64,000 nucleotides of DNA, from assembly GCF_001417775.1 (NCBI RefSeq), contig NZ_BBZJ01000017.1, positions 372,001 to 436,000 on the forward strand, written 5' to 3'. Source of the DNA: Streptomyces sp. TP-A0356 (lineage in GTDB: Bacteria > Actinomycetota > Actinomycetes > Streptomycetales > Streptomycetaceae). Below the pieces are notes generated by a model, which searched no databases, had not been told where the DNA came from, and saw only the letters and a program-made list of their open reading frames with translations. Below, in pieces: positions 40,301 to 47,256 of the stretch (positions are counted from its first letter, which is position 1; each line of letters starts with the position of its first letter). Position numbers and translations under genes: made by a program.

Positions 40301-41792
40301 GCTCTTCAACCAGATGACCCCGCAGGAGCAGGAGGACACCTACCACCTCACCCATGTGCTGCTGGCCGCCGCCGACCCGCAGGATCCCGAGGACAACGAC
40401 AACTGGCGCCGGTACGCGGAACTGCGGCCGCACATCAGGCCCACCCGGGCCGTCGAGTGCGACTACCGCGAGGTGCGGGACCTGGTCATCAACGAGGTCC
40501 GCTACCTGTATCTGCACGGCGACTACACCGGCGGCACGGAACTGGCCGAATTCACCCGCAAGGAATGGCAGCAGCGCCTCGGCGAGGACCACCCCCAGAC
40601 GATGCGGATCACTCGCTCGTACGCGAATTTGATCCGCAACTTCGGCCGGTTCGAAGAGGCACGGGACATCAACGCGGACCTCCTGGAGCGGACCCGCCGG
40701 GTGTTCGGCGAGGACCACGAGGAGACGCTGGCGATCGCCAACAGCAGCGCGGGCGACCTGCGCGTGCTCGGCGACTTCGAGCAGGCGGCCGGCCGGGACG
40801 CCGACACCCTGGAGCGGTTGACCAGGAGTTTCGGCCGCGACTATCCGCTCGCCCTGATGTCGGCCGCCAACCACGCGCTGGACCTGCGGCTGCTCGGCCG
40901 CTTCCAGGAGGCGCTGGAGCTGGACGCGGACACGTATGAGCGACGGGTGCGCATCTTCGGCCCCGACGACCCCATCACCCTGGTGGTGGCCGCGAACTAC
41001 GCCCGTGACCAGCGGGAGCTGGGCGACTACCGGGGCTCGACCGACTCGCTGCGGGCGCTCTACCCGAAACTGCGTGACAGTCAGGGCCGTGAGCACCCCT
41101 ACACCCTGGACGTGGCGAAGAACCTCGCCGTGTCGCTGCGCGCGATGGGCGCCTACGAGGAGGCGTACGAGCGGTCCGCCCGTACGGTGGAGCGCTACCG
41201 GGCCCGGTACGGCGAGGGTGATCTCAACACCCTTGCCGCGGTCGGCAACTACGCCGTCGACCTGCTGCTGCGCAGCGAGCTGGAGGAGGCCGAGAGCCTG
41301 GCGGCCCAGACGGTGGCGGGCTACGAACAGCTCTTCGGCGCGAGCCACCCCTACGTCCCGATGACCGAGACGAACCACGCCCTCGTCCTGAGCGCGCTCG
41401 GAGAGCACGAGCGGGCGCTGTCCATCAACCTCGCGGCCCACGAGAAGCTGGGCGAACGCTTCGGCCCCGAGCACAACTGCACCCTTCGCTGTGGGGTCAA
41501 CCTCGCCAACGACCTGCACGCCGCGGGCCGGTTCGACGAGGCCGCCCAGGGCAACACATGGAACCTCCAGACCCTGCGCGCCACGCTCGGGCCCGATCAC
41601 CCGGTCACGCTGGTGTGCGGCGGGAACCTCGCGCACGACCTGAAGTCGCTGGGCCGCGACGAGGAGGCGGCCACGCTGCTGGACGAGGTCCTCGAACGGT
41701 TCACGCGCACCCTCGGACGGGACTATCCGGTGGCCGAGGTGTTCGCGAGGGGCGAGCGCGCGTTCTGCGACATCGAGACGCCCGTGTTCTGA
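37380..41792 (+). CDS. FxSxx-COOH system protein: vWA-like, NB-ARC ATPase and TPR (FxsT-like)
   Basis: A very large 1470-residue protein. The first ~560 residues match SAV_2336-type N-termini and contain a vWA-like core: strand LDLLLVVDTGESM with Asp176 in a MIDAS-like DTGES, and later LLVLSDAIN. A Ser/Gly-rich linker follows. Residues ~650-930 form an NB-ARC (STAND) NTPase with FTGRDELI, P-loop GLGGVGKTQ at 689-697, LLVFDNAD and ILITSRN. The last ~430 residues are about nine 42-residue TPRs with repeated GxxHPxT, as in kinesin light chains. It resembles the TPR protein named in FxSxx-COOH RiPP loci. Start overlaps the MoxR stop by one base; the 3' end overlaps the HExxH gene by 70 bp on the other strand. 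Confidence 0.85.
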   Translation: MPFEPPERSAPDAREIAEVLWLAARLADSREDPVPSPAATRPHSLSGITGPVEPGVPRRARDRSTERDASDGPGHAPSLGLPGHAPQLHVQRVRAPAHHMGPALPALPVRSPGVRPLPKAVELGKALRPLRRRAPSAVRQRLDEEATAERAAQTDVWEPVLVPEDEPWLDLLLVVDTGESMVLWDGAVAELRTVLRRVGAFRSITVRWLEHLPDGRVDVRGTPPPWTGGASRRVRDPGRQVQHSPRGALLVLSDAINTGWRSGAVDRLLARWARSRPTAVVQPLDRRLWHRTALRPLPVTLKAARPGAPNSDLRTDTDHPHPLVPVVELAPSALQMWARMVAQPETSPFQGYAVCPLADVRPVTAPPELGSTPADEPGLSPLDRVLAFRAAASPQAFELAGYLSAAPLFLPVMRLVQKVMAPRTTPSHLAEVFLSGLLHPVHGDRPGPGEETEFDFPEPVRALLLGSLHRQESRRVLTAVSDYLAEHSSAPYRFDATLADPAAELPSRISSESLPFAKVDAAVADALGGGFATRARKLRSLISGHSPRRGNGDGTSPYDYVVTDTTSIQTSAEAEAGRFHQAGADAHTAGAHAPTGEPSGQPAEREAPVAESASRLAEVDGPASTMATSGGPLQTITRPMRFEQNIPQVWGRRIPPRNHNFTGRDELITQLHARLEDRRAAIVPQAFFGLGGVGKTQLAVEYIYRYQSQYQLIWWINAEDPAVVRSSIAALAPHLGLQAPSGDEALPLVLNALRLGSPYRRWLLVFDNADRPEDLEEYFPSGEGHILITSRNQSWAGHAHPVSVDVFSREESIRFLQRRVPGMPAEDASRLAEALGDLPLAIEQAGAWHAETAMSVDEYLQLLREHASRLLDTSVPSGYPHSVVATWNLAMERLAQRNPAAVQLLRLCSCMAPEPISWSLLRSAAFAPLPSPLAEALRDPVELGLATREIGRLALARIDHRSNSLQMHRLVQAVLFNQMTPQEQEDTYHLTHVLLAAADPQDPEDNDNWRRYAELRPHIRPTRAVECDYREVRDLVINEVRYLYLHGDYTGGTELAEFTRKEWQQRLGEDHPQTMRITRSYANLIRNFGRFEEARDINADLLERTRRVFGEDHEETLAIANSSAGDLRVLGDFEQAAGRDADTLERLTRSFGRDYPLALMSAANHALDLRLLGRFQEALELDADTYERRVRIFGPDDPITLVVAANYARDQRELGDYRGSTDSLRALYPKLRDSQGREHPYTLDVAKNLAVSLRAMGAYEEAYERSARTVERYRARYGEGDLNTLAAVGNYAVDLLLRSELEEAESLAAQTVAGYEQLFGASHPYVPMTETNHALVLSALGEHERALSINLAAHEKLGERFGPEHNCTLRCGVNLANDLHAAGRFDEAAQGNTWNLQTLRATLGPDHPVTLVCGGNLAHDLKSLGRDEEAATLLDEVLERFTRTLGRDYPVAEVFARGERAFCDIETPVF

Positions 41793-43624
41793 ACGGTGCC
41801 ACCGGCCCCGGCCTCCCCCGGCGCCCCGGCAGGTGCGCCCGGGGGGCCGACCGCGAGCCAGGCCGCGAGCGCCAGGGGGTCGGGGCCCCGGTCGCGGCCG
41901 GACACCGTGCTCTCGGCGTCCCGTGTGCCCTCGGCGGTCAGCTCCAGGTACAGGGCCCGGACGAGTTCGGTGCGATGGCGCAGGACCTCGGCCCCGGGCA
42001 GCCGCTCCTCGGCGGCCGAAGCGGCGAGCTGCGCCCAGCGTTCGACGCGGTGCGGCTGGGCCCTGGCGGCGTCGGCGGCGGCGCGGGCCGGACGGGACCG
42101 CTCGGCCCCGCGCTGGCGGGCCGCCCACCGGCCGAGTTCCGGGCCCGGCCCCTGCACGGGCCCCCGGGCCGCCCGCACCTCGTCCGCGGGCAGCCGTCCG
42201 TGCGGCCGGGCGGCCCGCCACCGTGCGGCCAGCCGCTTCGTCTCCCCGGCGTCGGTCACCGCCCAGCGCAGCCGCCAGGCGGCCTCGTTGCCCGTCTCCA
42301 CCCGGGCCACCGCCCGTCGCAGCCGCTCGTCGGCGCCCGCGCCTGCCGGGTCCTCGCCGTGGACGGTCTCGGCGGCCCGGGTGAGGAAGCGGGTGCCCAG
42401 CTCGGTGAGCCGGACCCGCGCCCATGCCTCGGACAGTCCCCGTTCGGCGTGCGCCCGGGTCTGTGCGTACCGCCACACCGCGTCGGCCTGTTCGGGCCCC
42501 TGCCGCTTGCCGCTGCGGTCCCGCCAGAAGGCCAGGTCGCCGAGGTGGGCGTAGATGCCCTGGAGCAGCCCGCCGGGCGGCCGTGGGTCGGGTCTCCAGG
42601 GCGCGTACAGCCGGGGCGGGCCGCCGGGTTCGTACAGCGTGACCAGGTCCGTAAGGGCGCTGAGCTTGCTGTGCTGGAACTCGTGCAGCAGGGTCAGCGC
42701 GAGCCGTTCGGGGTCGGCGGGCCAGGAGGCGAGCACGGTGCCGAAGGCGTGTCGCGAGGTGGATGAGGCGACTCCGCGGGCTGGTGCGGGCAGGGGCACG
42801 ATCGCGTTCAGCCCTGCCACCAGTTCCTCCGCACGCCGTGGGTGGCTCTCGACGAGCAGCTCCCAGGCCGGCTGGAGGAGGCCCTGCCAGGCGTCCGGAC
42901 CGGCGCGGGCGGTGTCCAGCGAGGGCAGACGCGGATCGGCGGTCTCCAGCGGCAGTCTCAGCGTCACACCGCGGTGCCGTGCTTCGAGCACGGCGACGGG
43001 GGACCAGTCGCGACCGACCCGGAACGGATCGCGCGGCAGGGTCACCGTGCGCCCCGCGAGACGGATCGCCACGGGACAAGGGCCCGCCACGGCATCGCCG
43101 GGCGCTCCCGCCGACGGGCCCGGCGTCCCCGGCTCCACCGGGCCCGTCCGTTCCGGGCATCGGGTTCCCTCGCCGGTCACCACCAGCGCCTCGTCCTCGT
43201 CGCCCATCCGCAGGGCCGTCCCCAGCCCCGGCAGCCGCAGCGTGCCCTCGTGCACGGGCACGGAGATCTCCGCGGCGGCGCCCGCGCGCACGGCGGCCAC
43301 GGTCGCGAGGGCCGCGAGGTCCCGGGCCGTGCAGCGGCCCCGCCGGTGCTCCGGGCAGTCGCGCGCGGCGCGGTGCGCCCAGGGCCCGAACGAAGGCCCC
43401 TCGACGACCGTCTCGACCGCCGTGGGTGCCGTGCGCTCCACCCGGGACAGCAGTTCGGCGGCCTCCCGGGCGACCGCGCCGCACGGTCCGTCCAGGACGT
43501 ATCGCAGCAGCAGGAGGTTACGGCTGCGCCGGGCCCGCCGCAGGAGTGCCACGGCCTCCGCCCCGCCCTCCCCGCCGGCGAGGGCGTCGAAGACGGTGTC
43601 CGGGACGACGTAGGACCTGATCAC
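41723..43624 (-). CDS. HExxH-motif peptide-modifying protein (putative alpha-KG peptide beta-hydroxylase)
   Basis: A 633-residue protein of the HExxH family found in FxsA/FxsB loci, recently treated as iron/alpha-ketoglutarate peptide beta-hydroxylases. The motif reads HEFQH at residues 314-318, followed by a conserved helix (SKLSALTDLVTLYEP) and YAPWRPDPRPPGGLLQGIYAHLGD. It may hydroxylate a residue of the matured FxsA peptide; this is inferred from family and context. GTG 43624 overlaps the fxsB stop as GTGA, which decides the start; the longer open frame is a shadow of fxsB. The 3' 70 bp run antisense to the end of the TPR gene. Confidence 0.82.
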   Translation of the reverse strand: MIRSYVVPDTVFDALAGGEGGAEAVALLRRARRSRNLLLLRYVLDGPCGAVAREAAELLSRVERTAPTAVETVVEGPSFGPWAHRAARDCPEHRRGRCTARDLAALATVAAVRAGAAAEISVPVHEGTLRLPGLGTALRMGDEDEALVVTGEGTRCPERTGPVEPGTPGPSAGAPGDAVAGPCPVAIRLAGRTVTLPRDPFRVGRDWSPVAVLEARHRGVTLRLPLETADPRLPSLDTARAGPDAWQGLLQPAWELLVESHPRRAEELVAGLNAIVPLPAPARGVASSTSRHAFGTVLASWPADPERLALTLLHEFQHSKLSALTDLVTLYEPGGPPRLYAPWRPDPRPPGGLLQGIYAHLGDLAFWRDRSGKRQGPEQADAVWRYAQTRAHAERGLSEAWARVRLTELGTRFLTRAAETVHGEDPAGAGADERLRRAVARVETGNEAAWRLRWAVTDAGETKRLAARWRAARPHGRLPADEVRAARGPVQGPGPELGRWAARQRGAERSRPARAAADAARAQPHRVERWAQLAASAAEERLPGAEVLRHRTELVRALYLELTAEGTRDAESTVSGRDRGPDPLALAAWLAVGPPGAPAGAPGEAGAGGTVQNTGVSMSQNARSPLANTSATG

Positions 43625-44823
43625 CGGGTCTGCTCCACCGGGCGGGGGAGCCGGCCGCGCATGTGGCGGATGAGCAGGAGCAGATCGGTGCAGTAGACGG
43701 TGGGCCATCGGTAGCCGGCGCCCGGCCGGTAGCGGTGCCCGAACTCGCCGCCGCCGCACACGGACAGCTCGGGACAGCGCAGGCACGCGCCGGCCAGCGC
43801 GCGTTCGCCGGCCTGCCGGGCGGCGAAGCCCGGGTGCAGGAGCACGTCGTCGAACGAGTTCCGGAACACGTCGAGGCCGCTGGCGGAGGCGCCGTCGTGG
43901 CCGGTGCGCAGCGTGTCGTTCTGGTGGATGGCCCCGTCCGCCTCCACGAAGACGGAGACGGTCCGGGTGATCCCCACCCAGTCCAGACGGCTGCGTCCGC
44001 CGAGCAGGGTGTGCAGCAGCTCGTCCAGCATCCGCACCGACGTCTCCTTGCGCGGAGCCTGTGCCCAGCGGTCGAAGACGGCGGCCAGCCATCTGCCGTA
44101 CGCGCCGGGCGGCCCCTGGGGCGGCGCGCCCCAGTGGGCGTGCGGCAGCAGGAAGTCGATCACGGGTGGCCGGGTGGGCAGCAGCGACTCGTAGACGGCC
44201 ACCGGGTCGCTGGCCGCGTCGATGGTGCACAACAGCCCCGCGTACAGGTCCGGGTGCTCCCCCGACAGCCGCCGCAGCCCGGCCATGACCCGGTCGTACG
44301 AGCCCCGGCCCGCCGCCGTGCGGCGATGGGCGTCGTGCGCATCGCGGTCCCCGTCGAGGCTGACGCCGACGCGTATGCGGTGCTCGGCGAGCACGTCCAG
44401 CATGCGGCCGCTCAGCAGGGTGCCGTTGGTCTGGACGGTGAAGTCCGCCTCGGCGCCCGCCTCGCCGACGATGTCACGCACCGTCCGGGCGAGGTGGGCG
44501 ACGCCCTCGGGCCCCGCGAGCAGCGGCTCGCCGCCGTGCAGCACGATCCGCACCCGCTGCAGGCCGTGGCGCGCGGCGTGCTCGGCGATGCGGCGCGCCG
44601 TCTGTCGCAGCGTGCCCGGTGCCATCGCGTGGGGCTGGCGGCGCCAGGTCTGATCGGCGTGCTCGTAGATGATGCAGTAGTCGCAGGCGAGATTGCACCG
44701 GCTGCGTATCTTCAGGACGAACTGCCGCAGCGGGACCGGCCGCCAGCCCTCGTCGAGGAGCGCGGCGACGTCGACCGCCGGATGGTCAGGCGCTCGCCTG
44801 CCAGCTGGTGTATTCGTCCTCAT
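43621..44823 (-). CDS. fxsB: Radical SAM/SPASM peptide maturase FxsB
   Basis: A 400-residue radical SAM enzyme. The cluster motif CNLACDYC (Cys43, 47, 50) binds the SAM-cleaving 4Fe-4S cluster; HGGEPLL and VSLDGDRDAHD are typical. A C-terminal SPASM domain has CLRCPELSVCGGG and a final Cys in YRWPTVYC for auxiliary clusters. FxsB enzymes form three-residue cyclophanes, linking an aromatic ring to the beta-carbon of the residue two positions on. ATG 44823 lies inside fxsA, a 38-nt overlap; GGAG lies upstream. The upstream open frame is a shadow. Confidence 0.92.
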   Translation of the reverse strand: MRTNTPAGRRAPDHPAVDVAALLDEGWRPVPLRQFVLKIRSRCNLACDYCIIYEHADQTWRRQPHAMAPGTLRQTARRIAEHAARHGLQRVRIVLHGGEPLLAGPEGVAHLARTVRDIVGEAGAEADFTVQTNGTLLSGRMLDVLAEHRIRVGVSLDGDRDAHDAHRRTAAGRGSYDRVMAGLRRLSGEHPDLYAGLLCTIDAASDPVAVYESLLPTRPPVIDFLLPHAHWGAPPQGPPGAYGRWLAAVFDRWAQAPRKETSVRMLDELLHTLLGGRSRLDWVGITRTVSVFVEADGAIHQNDTLRTGHDGASASGLDVFRNSFDDVLLHPGFAARQAGERALAGACLRCPELSVCGGGEFGHRYRPGAGYRWPTVYCTDLLLLIRHMRGRLPRPVEQTR

Positions 44824-44956
44824 CGGACTCCGCGGCCTCCGCCCGCAGCCGCTCCAGGGCCACCGCCAGCACCGACCCCGGAACCGCGCGCAGTTGGTCG
44901 ATCGTGAACCCGGCAACGTCCGGCAGCGCGCACTCGACCCCCGTCGTCTCATCCAT
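44786..44956 (-). CDS. fxsA: FxSxx-COOH-type RiPP precursor peptide FxsA (variant C-terminus)
   Basis: A 56-residue peptide too short for most gene finders. The leader contains the family-like segment LPDVAGFTIDQLRAVPGSVL, followed by ALERLRAEAAESDEDE and the tail YTSWQASA ending at the stop. In the FxsA family the tail is F-x-S-x-x; here the aligned residues read W-Q-A-S-A, with a second aromatic triad Y-T-S directly before it. ATG 44956 has AAAGGGG nine nucleotides upstream. Its position directly before fxsB and the leader similarity support the call; whether the variant tail is processed is unknown. Confidence 0.83.
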   Translation of the reverse strand: MDETTGVECALPDVAGFTIDQLRAVPGSVLAVALERLRAEAAESDEDEYTSWQASA

Positions 44957-45120
44957 GCCCGTGCCCCTTTCGCCCTCCGGGACATCCGGCACCCGGCCCC
45001 CGCGCCACGGCACACCGGCCGCACCCGCATGGTAGGCGGATCCCGCCACCTGCGGGAGAACGCCCGCGACCCGCACGGACAGATCCGGACACCCTGGTGC
45101 GCGGGCCCCGCCGGGCCCGG

Positions 45121-45441
45121 CTACCGCTCCCACACGGCCCGTACGACAAGATGCGCCTCCCCCGTCGCCTTCGCCAGCACCGCGCCCGTCTCCCCGCTCA
45201 GCTTGACCCCGAACTCCAGCTCCAGCTTCTTCGGCGCGACGTCCAGGGAGGTGATGCGGGCGTGCGCCTCGGCGGCCATGCGTCTGATGCCGTCGAGCGC
45301 CTCGCCGAGTCCCTCCTGGGCGCGCCGGACGACGGTGCTCCCGTTGACCGAGATCTCCTCCAGGCCGTACACGTCCTCGTCCACCGGCTCGACGAGGACC
45401 CGGCCGCCGTCCGGCAGCGCGAAGCTGACCACGTCCCCCAT
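45121..45441 (-). CDS. Trypco1-type small protein (trypsin-co-occurring domain)
   Basis: A 106-residue protein resembling the CU044_2847/Trypco1 family, which co-occurs with trypsin-like proteases in predicted conflict systems. It shows strands in VVSFALPDGGRVLVEPV and a conserved segment ELEFGVKLSGETGAVLAKATGEAHLVV. No catalytic motif is seen; it may be a regulator or adaptor of the protease at 34381. ATG 45441 has GGGGAGG upstream. It is the most upstream gene of the minus-strand operon, 164 bp before fxsA, and diverges from nfo. Confidence 0.75.
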   Translation of the reverse strand: MGDVVSFALPDGGRVLVEPVDEDVYGLEEISVNGSTVVRRAQEGLGEALDGIRRMAAEAHARITSLDVAPKKLELEFGVKLSGETGAVLAKATGEAHLVVRAVWER

Positions 45442-45535
45442 GCGTACGCCTCCCCTGACTGTGCGCGCCGTGCGCCAGTGCAGTCGTACCCTCAACGGAG
45501 GGCTCCCGCACCCCTCCTGGCATCCTTGACGCGAT

Positions 45536-46417
45536 ATGAGCCGAACGCCCTTCCCCTTCCCTTCCCGCAATCCCGTCGGCAGCCACGTCCCGGTGGCCGG
45601 CGGTCTGCACTCCGTCGGGCTGTCCTACGCACGCGGCCTCGGGGCCGAGACCGTGCAGGTGTTCGTCGCCAATCCGCGCGGCTGGGCGACGCCTCCCGGC
45701 AATCCGCGGCAGGACGAGGCGTTTCGGGCCGGGTGCGCGGCCGAGTCGATCCCGGTGTACGTGCACGCTCCGTATCTGATCAACTTCGGCTCGCACACCG
45801 AGGAGACGGTCGAGAGGTCCGTGGAGTCCCTCCGGCACTCGCTGCGCCGGGGCCGTGAGATCGGGGCGCTGGGCGTCGTCGTGCACACCGGCAGCGCGAC
45901 CGGCGGCCGGGAGCGGGCCGTGGCCCTGAGGCAGGTGCGGGAGCGCATGCTGCCGTTGCTGGACGAGCTGACGCACGACGACGACCCCCGTCTGCTGCTG
46001 GAGTCCACCGCGGGCCAGGGCGCGTCCCTGTGCTCGCGCACCTGGGACTTCGGCCCGTACTTCGAGGCCCTGGACGCGCATCCCATGCTCGGCGTCTGCC
46101 TCGACACCTGTCATGTCTTCGCCGCCGGGCACGACCTGACCGGGCCGGACGGGATGCACCGGACGCTGGACCTGCTGGTGGACACCGTCGGCGAGGGACG
46201 GCTCGGGCTGATCCACGCGAACGACTCCAAGGAGGTGGTCGGCGCCCACCGCGACCGTCATGCGAACATCGGCTCCGGCCACATCGGCGAGGACCCGTTC
46301 CGTGCGCTGATGACCCACCCGGCCACCGCGGGCGTACCCCTGATCATCGAGACGCCCGGTGGCAAGGAGGGGCATGCGGCGGATGTGGAGCGGCTGAAGA
46401 AGCTGCGGGAGGGCTGA
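45536..46417 (+). CDS. nfo: Endonuclease IV (deoxyribonuclease IV)
   Basis: A 293-residue TIM-barrel AP endonuclease with three-zinc chemistry. Diagnostic segments are GSHVPVAGG, PYLINFGSHT, VVVHTGSATG, LLLESTAGQG, VCLDTCHVFAAGHDL, IHANDSKEVVGAHRDRHANIGSGHIG and LIIETPGG, including the metal-binding His, Glu and Asp residues. It acts in base-excision repair of abasic sites. ATG 45536 has no clear ribosome site. It resumes the conserved chromosomal order after the accessory cassette. Confidence 0.93.
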   Translation: MSRTPFPFPSRNPVGSHVPVAGGLHSVGLSYARGLGAETVQVFVANPRGWATPPGNPRQDEAFRAGCAAESIPVYVHAPYLINFGSHTEETVERSVESLRHSLRRGREIGALGVVVHTGSATGGRERAVALRQVRERMLPLLDELTHDDDPRLLLESTAGQGASLCSRTWDFGPYFEALDAHPMLGVCLDTCHVFAAGHDLTGPDGMHRTLDLLVDTVGEGRLGLIHANDSKEVVGAHRDRHANIGSGHIGEDPFRALMTHPATAGVPLIIETPGGKEGHAADVERLKKLREG

Positions 46418-46451
46418 GCCGGCGGGCTCACCGGCACCCCGTCGCCGTGGG

Positions 46452-47084
46452 TCAGAGCTCGGGGCCGTCCCCGGGCTGCTCCTGGTAGGAGTAGCGCTGT
46501 TCCTTCCACGGGTCGCCGATGTTGTGGTAGCCGCGCTCCTCCCAGAAGCCACGGCGGTCGGCTGTCATGTACTCGACGCCGCGGACCCACTTGGGGCCCT
46601 TCCAGGCGTACAGGTGCGGGACGATCAGGCGCAGGGGGAAGCCGTGTTCCGCGGTGAGCAGCTCGCCGTCCTTGTGGGTGGCGAAGATCGTGCGGTCGGA
46701 GGCGAAGTCTTCGAGGCGCAGGTTCGAGCTGAATCCGTACTCGGCCCAGACCATCACATGCGTGACCGTGGGCGCGGGCGGGGCGATCTCGAGGATCGTA
46801 CGCGCCGGGACACCGCCCCACTCGGCTCCGACCATGCTGAACTTGGTGACGCAGTGCAGATCGGCCACGACGGTCGCGTAGGGCAGCGCCGTGAACTCCT
46901 CGTGGTTCCAGCAGTGCTTCTCGCCGTCCGCGGTGGCGCCGAAGACCCTGAACTCCCAGCGCTCGGGGCGGAACTTGGGGACGGGCCCGTAGTGCGTGAC
47001 CGGCCAGCCCCGCTGCAGTCGCTGTCCCGGCGGAAGTTCGAGCCGTGCCGCTTCTCCAGATTCGCGCTCCACCGGATGACCCAT
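46452..47084 (-). CDS. Sulfite oxidase-like molybdopterin oxidoreductase
   Basis: A 210-residue cytoplasmic protein of the sulfite-oxidase molybdopterin-domain fold. The Moco-ligating Cys is in ADLHCVTKFSM, and GVPARTILE, LPLR-type FPLRLIVPHLYAWKGPKWV and ERGYHNIGDPWKEQRYSY are typical of the short actinobacterial family. It lacks the dimerisation domain and a Tat signal, so the substrate is unclear. ATG 47084 has GGATGGAG upstream; the upstream codons are not supported. Confidence 0.88.
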   Translation of the reverse strand: MGHPVERESGEAARLELPPGQRLQRGWPVTHYGPVPKFRPERWEFRVFGATADGEKHCWNHEEFTALPYATVVADLHCVTKFSMVGAEWGGVPARTILEIAPPAPTVTHVMVWAEYGFSSNLRLEDFASDRTIFATHKDGELLTAEHGFPLRLIVPHLYAWKGPKWVRGVEYMTADRRGFWEERGYHNIGDPWKEQRYSYQEQPGDGPEL

Positions 47085-47149
47085 GACTCCATCCTGACAG
47101 ACCGCGGAGGGTGCAGATGACCAGCGGGGGGTAGAATCGGGCAACTCCT

Positions 47150-47167
47150 ACTAAGCATGTACTTACT
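47150..47167. promoter_or_regulatory. Palindrome between the sulfite oxidase-like gene and bfr
   Basis: ACTAAGCATGTACTTACT is an imperfect palindrome (arms ACTAAG / CTTACT) in the divergent spacer. It overlaps the first copy of a direct repeat at 47158-47190 and may be an operator. Confidence 0.4.
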
Positions 47168-47190
47168 GGACGCTTCTGTACTTACTGGAC
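47158..47190 (+). repeat. Direct repeat upstream of bfr
   Basis: Two exact copies of tgtacttactggac (47158-47171 and 47177-47190) lie 19 nt apart, about 70-100 nt before the bfr ATG. They could be repeated regulator sites or a small promoter duplication. Confidence 0.6.
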
Positions 47191-47256
47191 ACTCCTGGGC
47201 GCCGATGCAATCATGCGCCGCAACCTGCCACTCCGCGCCTGGAAGGAGCCCGCGCC

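Noticed and set aside
39864..43484. 1206-codon minus-strand ORF spanning the TPR gene end and HExxH gene
   Set aside because: It runs in a different frame from both real genes and shows only Arg/Gly/Ala low-complexity sequence.
41796..43620. Plus-strand ORFs opposite the HExxH gene
   Set aside because: Arg/Pro/Ser-rich shadows with no recognisable domain, whereas the minus frame has the HEFQH motif and family segments.
44786..46552. 588-codon minus-strand ORF that includes FxsA at its end
   Set aside because: The upstream part is antisense to nfo and lacks any domain; only the last 56 codons, with their own ribosome site and family similarity, are a gene.
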